Below, piece after piece: positions 16,104 to 24,209 of a DNA stretch of 64,000 nucleotides. A model generated the notes under the pieces. It saw only the letters and a list, made by a program, of their open reading frames with translations. It had not been told where the DNA came from and made no database searches. Origin of the DNA: LD21 sp963715785. GTDB lineage: Bacteria; Bacteroidota; Bacteroidia; Bacteroidales; VadinHA17. The stretch spans positions 62,001-126,000 of the forward strand of contig OY970276.1 of assembly GCA_963715785.1 (NCBI GenBank). Direction: 5' to 3'. A program made the position numbers and the translations under genes. Numbering within the stretch: position 1 is the stretch's first letter; every line of letters begins with the position of its first letter.

Positions 16104-18059
16104 TTAATACGTAAATCCCAGCTTTGTCAGTCCCATTTGCACTTCCGGGGCCGACATGAATAACCTCCAGAGAAGTCCTGTCCTGTAATTTTCAATCATG
16201 GAAATAATCGGTCCCTGATCGATGGCCAGCGTAGAAGTTGCCCACCAGGCGGCACTCACGTCAAAGGCGTCATAAAATCCATAATCACCCCAGAGATGGT
16301 CGCCAAGAAAATAGTAATCAGTCTTCAAAGCATTAAGTGATTGAACCGGAGTATAAACAATTGAGGAAATAGCAGCTGTAGGTGTTATTACCCCAAGGTC
16401 GTTGGTTGGCGACTGGGCACTGTATCCTGTAGGATTGTCCGAGGCAGTCAGACCCCATATCCCGGGACCATAACCCGGGTATTTTTTTGGATCAGCCTGG
16501 CAATAAGCCCAGTTTATCAATGACTGATTTACATTTTGTTCCCAATAATCAGCATACTGATCTTTCAGATTCCGGGGATCGAGTCCGAGAAATGTATACT
16601 GTGTAAAAAACAGGGGTCCGCCATAGTCTTGACCAAGTGGCAGAACATAGCCATAATAACTTTTCCCATTTTTGATTCCTCCGTTATTTGCATACCCGTT
16701 GGTATAAACGTCAGGTGTAATGGTATGGGTGGGGGAAGATGCTGCTATGACATAAGTGATCAGAGTTTCATTGTAACCCTGTATTTTAAGATTATACCCG
16801 TAATCGGGAGACCATTCCCAATAAAGGGTTTTTTCACCATTTGTATACCAGTCAAATTCAACTGACTTATATAAATTATTGATCCTGTTAATTTCAGTTT
16901 TCTCTGCCACAACAGTGGAATCAAGATATTGTCTCATACAGAGTAATCCTTCGATCATGTAGGATGTTTCGACAATATCTCCTCCGTTATCAGTGGGACT
17001 GAACGGCTGGGTTTTTCCGGTCACCCCATTTAACCAATGCGGCCAGGCGCCATGAAAACGGTCACATGTTTCCAGAAAAGTAAGTATCTTATCAAGCCTG
17101 GCGATACCATCAGTCCTGGAGATAAATCCTCTGTCAATGCCGACAATTATAGCCATAATGCCAAATCCTGAGCCTCCGGTGGTGACAATATCACCGGAAG
17201 AATTCCTCTCACGGGCCATTCCGCATGAAGGGTGGCCAAAATCCCAGAAATATTTAAAGGTCTGTTTTTGTATGAGAGTTAAAAGATCATCATCCGATAA
17301 TTGCGGGTATTGGTAGGTGGAATCAACTGCCGTGTAAAAATCTGAAGAGAAGCCTCCGAAGGTAAATCCTGAGGCCGAGGTCAGCGATGAAGAAATCGAG
17401 AATGAATACTTTGTGAGACCTTTTGCTTTTAATGTATTTGTTGCCAGAACTGTTTTGTTGTCATCTGAAATCGTATAAGTTAATGCAGGTCCTGTGAAAG
17501 AAAATAACGGCTTGTAATATCCCGGATCCAGCGGCTGTGAGAAGGTAACCGTTATGTTTATTGTATTTGGATCAATATTTTGCAGGGAAGATGTCATAGC
17601 CTTTTCATTGAGGCGTATCGAATCAATCACCATGACACCTGCAAGTGTTGTAAAGTTATACTGTACTCCGGGAAATGTCTCACCGTTTAAGCCGCGCAGG
17701 GAAGATGAGATTTTAAGAGTATAATCGGTGGAATTTTGTAAAATGGGTGTGGGTGTAATTGCGATACCAGAGGTATTGTTTATTTGTAAATAGGTATAAT
17801 TAACTGCGGTACCGAGGGAATTTTGAAGAGTAATAATCTTAAAAATGGAACTGGTGTCGACTGCGGCAGAGAATGTTATCTGGATAGGCTGTCCGATGGG
17901 TACGTTTTTTACTGTTGTTCCGGTGTTTAGCAGGGATGTTCCGATCTTAATGCTGATCACCTGGATCATTCCGGCATTTTTATTTGAAGTTTCCTTCCTG
18001 CATGACAAAACCAGCAAGAAAAACAGAAACCAAGGGATAACAGAAATTTTATATTTCAT
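16104..18059 (-). CDS. Two Ig-like domains plus GH144-like enzyme, lipoprotein
   Basis: The 651-residue product starts at the ATG at 18059; the frame extends two codons to a TTG at 18065, but the ATG sits directly before the lipoprotein signal (VIPWFLFFLLVLSC). Two bacterial Ig-like (Big_5/SbsA type) domains occupy about 30-245 (VKNVPIGQPIQITFSAAVDTSS and NITVTFSQPLDPGYY). They are followed by the same GH144-like domain as the downstream gene, from LLTLIQKQTFKYFWDFGHPSCGMARER to MIENYRTGLLWRLFMSAPEV. The Ig-like part probably lifts the enzyme off the outer membrane, so this copy may act at the surface and the short paralog inside. An imperfect terminator hairpin lies just upstream (18083-18111). 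It is the fourth gene of the PUL. Confidence 0.86.
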   Translation of the reverse strand: MKYKISVIPWFLFFLLVLSCRKETSNKNAGMIQVISIKIGTSLLNTGTTVKNVPIGQPIQITFSAAVDTSSIFKIITLQNSLGTAVNYTYLQINNTSGIAITPTPILQNSTDYTLKISSSLRGLNGETFPGVQYNFTTLAGVMVIDSIRLNEKAMTSSLQNIDPNTINITVTFSQPLDPGYYKPLFSFTGPALTYTISDDNKTVLATNTLKAKGLTKYSFSISSSLTSASGFTFGGFSSDFYTAVDSTYQYPQLSDDDLLTLIQKQTFKYFWDFGHPSCGMARERNSSGDIVTTGGSGFGIMAIIVGIDRGFISRTDGIARLDKILTFLETCDRFHGAWPHWLNGVTGKTQPFSPTDNGGDIVETSYMIEGLLCMRQYLDSTVVAEKTEINRINNLYKSVEFDWYTNGEKTLYWEWSPDYGYNLKIQGYNETLITYVIAASSPTHTITPDVYTNGYANNGGIKNGKSYYGYVLPLGQDYGGPLFFTQYTFLGLDPRNLKDQYADYWEQNVNQSLINWAYCQADPKKYPGYGPGIWGLTASDNPTGYSAQSPTNDLGVITPTAAISSIVYTPVQSLNALKTDYYFLGDHLWGDYGFYDAFDVSAAWWATSTLAIDQGPIISMIENYRTGLLWRLFMSAPEVQMGLTKLGFTY

Positions 18060-18082
18060 ACCCAAAAGATAATGATAAAAAG

Positions 18083-18111
18083 AAAAGGAAGGGTTTTCTG
18101 CCCTCCCTTTT
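18083..18111 (-). terminator. Intra-operon terminator or attenuator in the PUL
   Basis: The stem AAAAGGAAGGG/CCCTCCCTTTT has one mismatch and a 7-nt loop. On the minus strand it is followed by a T-rich tract (TTTTCTTTTTATC is part of stem and tail). It lies between the LamG lipoprotein gene and the GH144 genes. Confidence 0.55.
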
Positions 18112-18129
18112 CATACTGTAGGATAAAAT

Positions 18130-19413
18130 TTATTGTGCTGATCCCGAGTTATACATTAAAGTTATAATTGCGGGCGTCAACACAGTATGATATATTGCAA
18201 CATCGTCGAGCATGCCTTTAAAATGGCCGGTGTTAGGATCTGAGTAATTTGCCCAGCTATCAGGAATTGTCGGACTCACTTTATCCTGAATGAAACCGAA
18301 TACAAGAGCGGTATTGCCCGGGTTACCGGCATACTTCAGCCCAGTAGCATTGATAAGAGGAACGCCGTATAGATTAAAATCCTGAGCTTTCATTTCCTGT
18401 CCATTTATATACAAGGTTCCAATCTTTGTTGTATGATCATAAGTACATACAATATGAGCCCATTTCTGAGCCAACAGACCATTTACACCAGTTCCATTGT
18501 TTGCAACGAGGTTTTTACTGAAGGTCCACCCCATCCATCCGCCATTGTCTTTGGTGTCTCCTACCCCATCAAGCCACAAATCCTGGGAGGCAGTTGTACC
18601 ATCACTGAGGCTGTATTGAGCGCCCAGTTTGCATTGCCCTATCTGAGATCTGTCACCTGTTCCATAGATATTACTGTTATATTCGAACTGGAATCCCCAG
18701 AATCCTGCTACTCCCATCACAAACTGATCCCGTTTTGCAGATAAGACGACAGTTGTGTCATCCTTCATCCAGAAGCTAAGAGAGAAATCGCTCGTAGTTC
18801 CAAGGACATCGCCGCCCGGGATCTCAATCAGGGATGTGGTCCCATTAAATTGAGCAGCCTGGCCTGAAGCCGAATTACGACCTGTTACATATGTAATGTC
18901 GGTTACGCCTCCTGTTGCAGGATTATAAGCTCCGGTCTGGTCATTGGCGTTTCCGTCAAAGTTCCAGTAAGCAACCATGCCTGCCGGCAGGAATGAACCC
19001 AACGTAGTGAATGAACGGTTAATGGCCGTTAAAGTCTGCCCGTTAGTAGCTTTTAAGCCTGTTGTGATGACAAGCTGATAGAGTGCCCCATTAGCCAGGT
19101 TGGTTGTTGGAGTGATCGTAACGACCATGCCGGTGGCCGAAATAGTCAGCGGAATGACAGTACCATCATAATTCTGCGTAAGTGTTATGTTGCTTGCAGT
19201 CGCCGTTGTCGCATCAACATCCGTTGTAAAAGTGGCTGTAATGGTGGGGTTAACCGGCACATTCGTAGGAGCTGATGCGCCGTTCAAATCTATTGTTCCG
19301 ACCATCAATGTTCCCAAATCAATAGGTGTCGGGTTACTTTTCTTACAACTATCTATTATGAAAACAGCTGCCACCATCATCAAAATACCGAAAACCAGAG
19401 TTTTTCTTTTCAT
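18130..19413 (-). CDS. Surface lipoprotein with Ig-like and LamG domains
   Basis: The 427-residue lipoprotein starts at the ATG at 19413 (MKRKTLVFGILMMVAAVFIIDSC, lipobox IDSC). A longer frame lacks a sensible signal. A Big_5 Ig-like domain lies at about 35-130 (GASAPTNVPVNPTITATFTTDVD). A Laminin-G/concanavalin-like jelly roll follows from AYWNFDGNANDQTGAYNPATG to the end (DFSLSFWMKDDT, TYDHTTKIGTLYINGQE, MLDDVAIYHTVLTPAII). LamG domains bind carbohydrate. The position directly after SusD matches the SusE/SusF-like surface glycan-binding protein slot of a PUL. There is no catalytic motif, so it is probably a binding protein. A terminator-like hairpin follows its stop. Confidence 0.83.
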   Translation of the reverse strand: MKRKTLVFGILMMVAAVFIIDSCKKSNPTPIDLGTLMVGTIDLNGASAPTNVPVNPTITATFTTDVDATTATASNITLTQNYDGTVIPLTISATGMVVTITPTTNLANGALYQLVITTGLKATNGQTLTAINRSFTTLGSFLPAGMVAYWNFDGNANDQTGAYNPATGGVTDITYVTGRNSASGQAAQFNGTTSLIEIPGGDVLGTTSDFSLSFWMKDDTTVVLSAKRDQFVMGVAGFWGFQFEYNSNIYGTGDRSQIGQCKLGAQYSLSDGTTASQDLWLDGVGDTKDNGGWMGWTFSKNLVANNGTGVNGLLAQKWAHIVCTYDHTTKIGTLYINGQEMKAQDFNLYGVPLINATGLKYAGNPGNTALVFGFIQDKVSPTIPDSWANYSDPNTGHFKGMLDDVAIYHTVLTPAIITLMYNSGSAQ

Positions 19414-19459
19414 AATTGTTAAATTTTTAGTTATACATATTAAATGAGATTGAATCATG

Positions 19460-20947
19460 CTAATAATTAGGATTTTGTGTTAAAGAACCCTGTGAAATAT
19501 CTATTTCACTCTGATGTATGGGCAACAATTCATTTTTGCCGGGAGTAAATCCCAAAGGACCCAGAACCGCAGCCGCATTTCCGGTACGGATCAAATCCCA
19601 GAATCTTTCTCCCTCCAGAGCGAGTTCATGCCTGCGTTCAAGCAGTATCTTATCTCTCAACAAATTTTTATCAGTTGTAGTAACATCCGGCAATATTGAA
19701 TTGTTCCCGCCTCTGGCTCTTTTTCTCACCTGATTAAGATAGACAAGGGCGTCAGTCGGTTTTCCATCCTCATTCAGTGCTTCAGCAGCCATAAGCAGCA
19801 CATCGGCGTACCGTATCAATCGCCTTTGATATGACCATTGTGTCGGAGTATCGGTTCCAGGGGTCCATACTTTACGGTTATAGCATTGAATATTCAGAGT
19901 ATCTCCATTAGCATCAAGTGTAACTACAGGATCAGTTGAGGGATTGGGATCGCCTATTATCAGTACGCCATCAATTGTATCACCCAGATCGATTATAGTA
20001 CCCTTCAGACGTGGATCTCCCGGCTCAAATGACTTTCTCAGATCGAGGGATGGCCTGTTGAATCCCCATCCTCTGTTTGGCGTTCCTCTCACTCCCTGTG
20101 TATTGCCATACTGGGCTCCTCCTCCCTGATAAGATTCCACTCCAATGGCGCCAACTTCGAAAACTGACTCGACGCCATTATTACCGTTCACCCCGTTAGC
20201 ATCTATAAACTGTGGTTCAAGGGAATATTGACCTGACTGGATAACTTTAAGAGCATAAATCTCAGCATCAGCAAAATCCTTTTGAAAAAGATAAACTCTT
20301 GCCAGCAGCGCTTCAGCGGCCCCCGATGTTGCCCTGCCCTGATCCGATGAGGCATACTGGCTTTTAGTTGGAAGATGCGCCTCTGCATATAACAAATCTG
20401 AAATAATCAGGCTGTAGATTTGATCTGTGGCAGTTCTTGTAAGATGTAACGGAGGATCTGTAGTTGTCACTTCCGGAACGGCGCCCCAGGCACGTACCAG
20501 GTCAAAGTAGAATAACCCCCGAAGGAAGCTGGCCTCACCAACATAACGATTTCTTAAGGTACTATCCATCGATATGGGAGGTACCTTCTCGATTACCACA
20601 TTTGCCCATCTTATACCCTGGTAAAGTGTGGCCCACCATCTGTCTAATCCGTCACCAGTTGTGTTGAAGGTAAAATTATCATAAGCACCTACAGTCGTTA
20701 ACTGGTCATTGGTATTGCTTCCCTTAACAGCATCGTCAGACATGATATCCAGAATCGGATACCCACCTGAATTATAATACCAGTCCCGCAGGGCTGCATA
20801 AACAGCATTTGTAGCCTGCAAAGCATCAGAAGGAAGCACTGGAAAAGAAGCCTGTGTCAGATTTCCCTGGGGATTGATCTGTAAGTAGTCTTTGCATCCT
20901 GCGGACAGAATGAAGATAAAGAGGAAAATTTTAATTCTTAGTTTCAT
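19460..20947 (-). CDS. susD: SusD/RagB family nutrient-binding lipoprotein
   Basis: The 495-residue protein starts at the ATG at 20947, 5 bp after the susC stop. A TTG nine bases upstream keeps the frame open but is not needed. Its lipoprotein signal is MKLRIKIFLFIFILSAGC. The N-terminus reads KDYLQINPQGNLTQASFPVLPSDALQATNAVYAALRDW and TPR-like helices follow. The C-terminus has the RagB/SusD hallmark of YADVLLMAAEALNEDGKPTDALVYLNQVRKRARGG and LLERRHELALEGERFWDLIRTG. SusD proteins form the lid on the SusC barrel and bind oligosaccharide. A full-length family match. Confidence 0.95.
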   Translation of the reverse strand: MKLRIKIFLFIFILSAGCKDYLQINPQGNLTQASFPVLPSDALQATNAVYAALRDWYYNSGGYPILDIMSDDAVKGSNTNDQLTTVGAYDNFTFNTTGDGLDRWWATLYQGIRWANVVIEKVPPISMDSTLRNRYVGEASFLRGLFYFDLVRAWGAVPEVTTTDPPLHLTRTATDQIYSLIISDLLYAEAHLPTKSQYASSDQGRATSGAAEALLARVYLFQKDFADAEIYALKVIQSGQYSLEPQFIDANGVNGNNGVESVFEVGAIGVESYQGGGAQYGNTQGVRGTPNRGWGFNRPSLDLRKSFEPGDPRLKGTIIDLGDTIDGVLIIGDPNPSTDPVVTLDANGDTLNIQCYNRKVWTPGTDTPTQWSYQRRLIRYADVLLMAAEALNEDGKPTDALVYLNQVRKRARGGNNSILPDVTTTDKNLLRDKILLERRHELALEGERFWDLIRTGNAAAVLGPLGFTPGKNELLPIHQSEIDISQGSLTQNPNY

Positions 20948-20952
20948 GTCAG

Positions 20953-23931
20953 TCAAAACGTTAAATTAATGCCAAAGGAATAAACCGAAGTGACAGGATA
21001 AGTTCCATTATCTATCGCACTGGATATAACAGACGAGCTTCCGATTTCAGGCGAGTAACCCGTAAACTTGCTAATAGTGAAAATATTTGTTCCCTTTATA
21101 TATACCCTCAATTTATTGATAGCTATCTTTTTAGTGAGGACGGAAGGCAGTGTATAGCCAAGGGCCAGATTTCGCAACCGCCCAAATGACCCATCCTGAA
21201 TGAACTTGTCGGAAGGAAGGTAATTATTGCCGCCATAAGAAGCTCTTGGTTCCGAATTGCTTGTTCCGGGGCCTGTCCATGCACCCAGGACATGCTTTTC
21301 CCAGTTGTAGGGGTCAGGCCTGACAACCTCCTTGGCATTGAATATTTTATTTCCAAAAACTCCCTGGAGATCAAAGGAGAAATCAAATCCTTCATAATCA
21401 GCTTCGAAACTTAATCCTAAAATATATTTGGGAATCGGGGAGCCGATATTAGTCCTGTCATTACCATCGATCTTACCATCATTGTTCACATCGACAATTC
21501 TCAGGTCGCCGGGAACCGCTGTAGATAAATGCGGGTAGGCACTCAGGTCTGCAGCACTCTGAAATATTCCATTCGTTTTATATCCATAAAAGGAACCGAT
21601 CGGCAGGCCTACCCTGCTTTGGGTAACAGCGATCCCGCTTGAGAGGTATCCGCCATATAATACTGAATCGATTCCGCTGCTTCCACCTACTTTCAATACT
21701 TTGTTCCTTGTGGTAGATCCCAACAAAGAAATACTGTAATTCAAATTACCTGTTTTGGCTTTCCATGTAATTTTGGCTTCCAAACCGGTATTTTTCACTG
21801 AGGCAGCATTGAAATACTCCAGCGCACCCTGTCCGTTTCCCAAATAATCGGGAGTTGCCAATGCTATCAGTATATCATTTGTAACACGGTTATAGTAGTC
21901 AAATTCCCCCGATAGTTTGTCTTTGAAAAGCCCAATTTCCAGGCCGGCATCATACTGCATGGTACTCTCCCATTTCAGGTTTGGGTTGCCGGAAACATCG
22001 TAAGTTGTAGCAGAATTTGCACTTGGGGTAACTCCGAAAACAGTCACAAGAGGCTCAGTAAGTGAATATTGCCCAAAATACGGAATTTTATCATTCCCTA
22101 TGATACCCCAGCTTCCTCGCAGCTTTAAATTCGAAAGAAAGCTGAGATTCTCCATAAAATGCTCCCTTGAAATAACCCAGCCTGCCGCAAAAGAAGGAAA
22201 ATTACCATACCTGTTGGATGAACTGAACTTTGAAGAGCCGTCGCGGCGGAATGTAGCAGTTAAAATATATCTTGAATCATAGGTATAATTGGCCCTGAAA
22301 AGATATGACATCATGGCATAATTCTGGTTCGGATCAACTCCGTTGGAAATGCTGCTAATCGTATTTACTCCACTGGTTGGATCATATATATAATTAGGAT
22401 TGAAATACCAGAAATCGGGAGATGTACGGATAATATTTTTCCCTGATATTGAGAAATTCTCTGATGTAGTTCTCTGCATTGTGTAACCGGCAACAGCATT
22501 TAAAGAATGTTTGCCAAAATCCTTATCATAAGTTAGTGTGTTTTCCCATAGCCAGGTTATGTTATGGCTGTCTCCCTTGTTAAGTGTGTTAAGCAGATTT
22601 TGTTGTTGCGAGGATACATAAAAAGCCGGTGCAAAACTTGTGCTTTGATTGTACGCGGCATCAAGACCAAAACTGGTTTTGGCTTTAAAGTCTTTCAGGA
22701 TCGTTGCTTCAGCAACCAGATTACCCACACCCCGGATACCTCTGTTATAATCATTGGAATATGCAAGGTCAGCAAGTGGATTTCCTACATTGAATATCTC
22801 CGCATAGCTTCCGTCAGGATTATACGGAAGCAGATCCGGCCGGGCACGATAAGCAGAATAGACAACATTTGGAGCATTTTGCTGCTTAAAAGGAGTTATT
22901 GATATGAAATTACTTAATTTAATATTTTTTGTAAGAGAATAGGAATTGTTTAACTGGAATGTAAGTCTTTCATAGCTTGACTTATCCACTATACCCTGCT
23001 GATTAAAATATCCCACACTCAGATAAAACTGGTTGTTATCTGTAGCACCTGAAGCCGAGAACTGATGACTCTGAATTGATGCCGGATGAAATATCAACGA
23101 CTGCCAGTCGGTATTCGGAACCAGGTCCACGTTATTGTAAGTCGGAGTAATCTCATTAACCACGGTAGCATATTCTTTCCCTGTGAGCAAATCAATTTTC
23201 TTTTGCAGAAGCTGTACTCCATAATCTCCCGAATAACTAAATGTTGTTTTGCCTTTTTTACCTGATTTAGTGGTAATTAATATCACCCCATTTGCTCCCC
23301 TTGAACCATAAATTGCCGTTGCCGAGGCATCTTTAAGAATACTCATTGACGCAATATCATCGGAGCTCAGAAAGGAAATGTCGTCGAGAATCACTCCGTC
23401 AACAACAAATATAGGGGAACTGTCGTTAAAGGTGCCAACCCCACGGATGAGTATAGAAGGTACAGCTCCGGGTGCTCCTGAGGTGCTGGACACCTGCACC
23501 CCTGTAACTTTCCCCTGCAGCTCCTGCTCAGGGTTTAATGTAGTGATTTTATTTAAATCAGCAGATCTCACTACTGATACTGATCCGGTTAAATCGTTTT
23601 TCTTGACAGTTCCATAACCGATCACCACCACTTCACCCAACTCTGTTGATTCCTCAAGAAGCTTTACATTTATAACCGTTTTCCCTTCAACCGGAATGGT
23701 TTGAGTAGCCATGCCAAGCATGGAGAAAACCAGCGTATCCCTTGAAGATGCAGCAATCTGAAAAGTTCCGTCGACACCGCTGAAAGTGCCCCGCAAGGTG
23801 TTTTTAACCTGCACTGAGGCTCCGGCAATAGGAGCACTTTTAACATCTTCAATCTTTCCGGTAATAGTCTGCTGAGAAAATAAAGGCAATAGAAATGCCT
23901 GGGAAATTAAAAACAGAATCAATTTTTTCAT
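20953..23931 (-). CDS. susC: SusC/RagA family TonB-linked outer membrane protein
   Basis: The 992-residue protein uses the ATG at 23931, directly before a signal peptide (MKKLILFLISQAFLLPLFSQ). An ATG four codons upstream at 23943 is possible. A carboxypeptidase-regulatory-like domain comes first (TITGKIEDVKSAPIAGASVQVKN), then the SusC TonB box region VVVIGYGTVKKNDLTGSV. A plug domain (SILIRGVGTFNDSSPIFVVDGV and ATAIYGSRGANGVILITTKSG) and a 22-strand-type barrel follow. It imports oligosaccharides across the outer membrane with TonB energy. It is the first gene of the PUL, with a promoter about 55-85 bp upstream. No anti-sigma, HTCS or SusR-type regulator is adjacent, which is unusual for a PUL. 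Confidence 0.96.
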   Translation of the reverse strand: MKKLILFLISQAFLLPLFSQQTITGKIEDVKSAPIAGASVQVKNTLRGTFSGVDGTFQIAASSRDTLVFSMLGMATQTIPVEGKTVINVKLLEESTELGEVVVIGYGTVKKNDLTGSVSVVRSADLNKITTLNPEQELQGKVTGVQVSSTSGAPGAVPSILIRGVGTFNDSSPIFVVDGVILDDISFLSSDDIASMSILKDASATAIYGSRGANGVILITTKSGKKGKTTFSYSGDYGVQLLQKKIDLLTGKEYATVVNEITPTYNNVDLVPNTDWQSLIFHPASIQSHQFSASGATDNNQFYLSVGYFNQQGIVDKSSYERLTFQLNNSYSLTKNIKLSNFISITPFKQQNAPNVVYSAYRARPDLLPYNPDGSYAEIFNVGNPLADLAYSNDYNRGIRGVGNLVAEATILKDFKAKTSFGLDAAYNQSTSFAPAFYVSSQQQNLLNTLNKGDSHNITWLWENTLTYDKDFGKHSLNAVAGYTMQRTTSENFSISGKNIIRTSPDFWYFNPNYIYDPTSGVNTISSISNGVDPNQNYAMMSYLFRANYTYDSRYILTATFRRDGSSKFSSSNRYGNFPSFAAGWVISREHFMENLSFLSNLKLRGSWGIIGNDKIPYFGQYSLTEPLVTVFGVTPSANSATTYDVSGNPNLKWESTMQYDAGLEIGLFKDKLSGEFDYYNRVTNDILIALATPDYLGNGQGALEYFNAASVKNTGLEAKITWKAKTGNLNYSISLLGSTTRNKVLKVGGSSGIDSVLYGGYLSSGIAVTQSRVGLPIGSFYGYKTNGIFQSAADLSAYPHLSTAVPGDLRIVDVNNDGKIDGNDRTNIGSPIPKYILGLSFEADYEGFDFSFDLQGVFGNKIFNAKEVVRPDPYNWEKHVLGAWTGPGTSNSEPRASYGGNNYLPSDKFIQDGSFGRLRNLALGYTLPSVLTKKIAINKLRVYIKGTNIFTISKFTGYSPEIGSSSVISSAIDNGTYPVTSVYSFGINLTF

Positions 23932-23985
23932 AAGCCAAGTCATTTTTCACCAATTACAAAACAACTTTCAGCCTAAAAAGTTGAA

Positions 23986-24017
23986 CAAAAAATTATTTTC
24001 TCTGGAAAAAATTACAA
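23986..24017 (-). promoter_or_regulatory. Promoter of the PUL (susC)
   Basis: On the minus strand TTG, 19 bp and TAATTTTT(TG) approximate the -33 TTTG / -7 TAnnTTTG pattern. The start would lie near 23980, about 50 nt before the susC ATG. Confidence 0.35.
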
Positions 24018-24209
24018 CGAAATGTGCAAAATTCTAATCAGGAGATAAAATACACTGCCCATTAGCCTGTCCGCAATAAGCATACATACAGCGAATTGGA
24101 TCTACCGGATTCTTACTTGAATTCAATACGGAATATTCTGAAATTTCCCCTTAAATAATTGAATAAAATATCCCCCTGGGTTTTAACAAGAAATATCAGA
24201 TTTTTGTGA

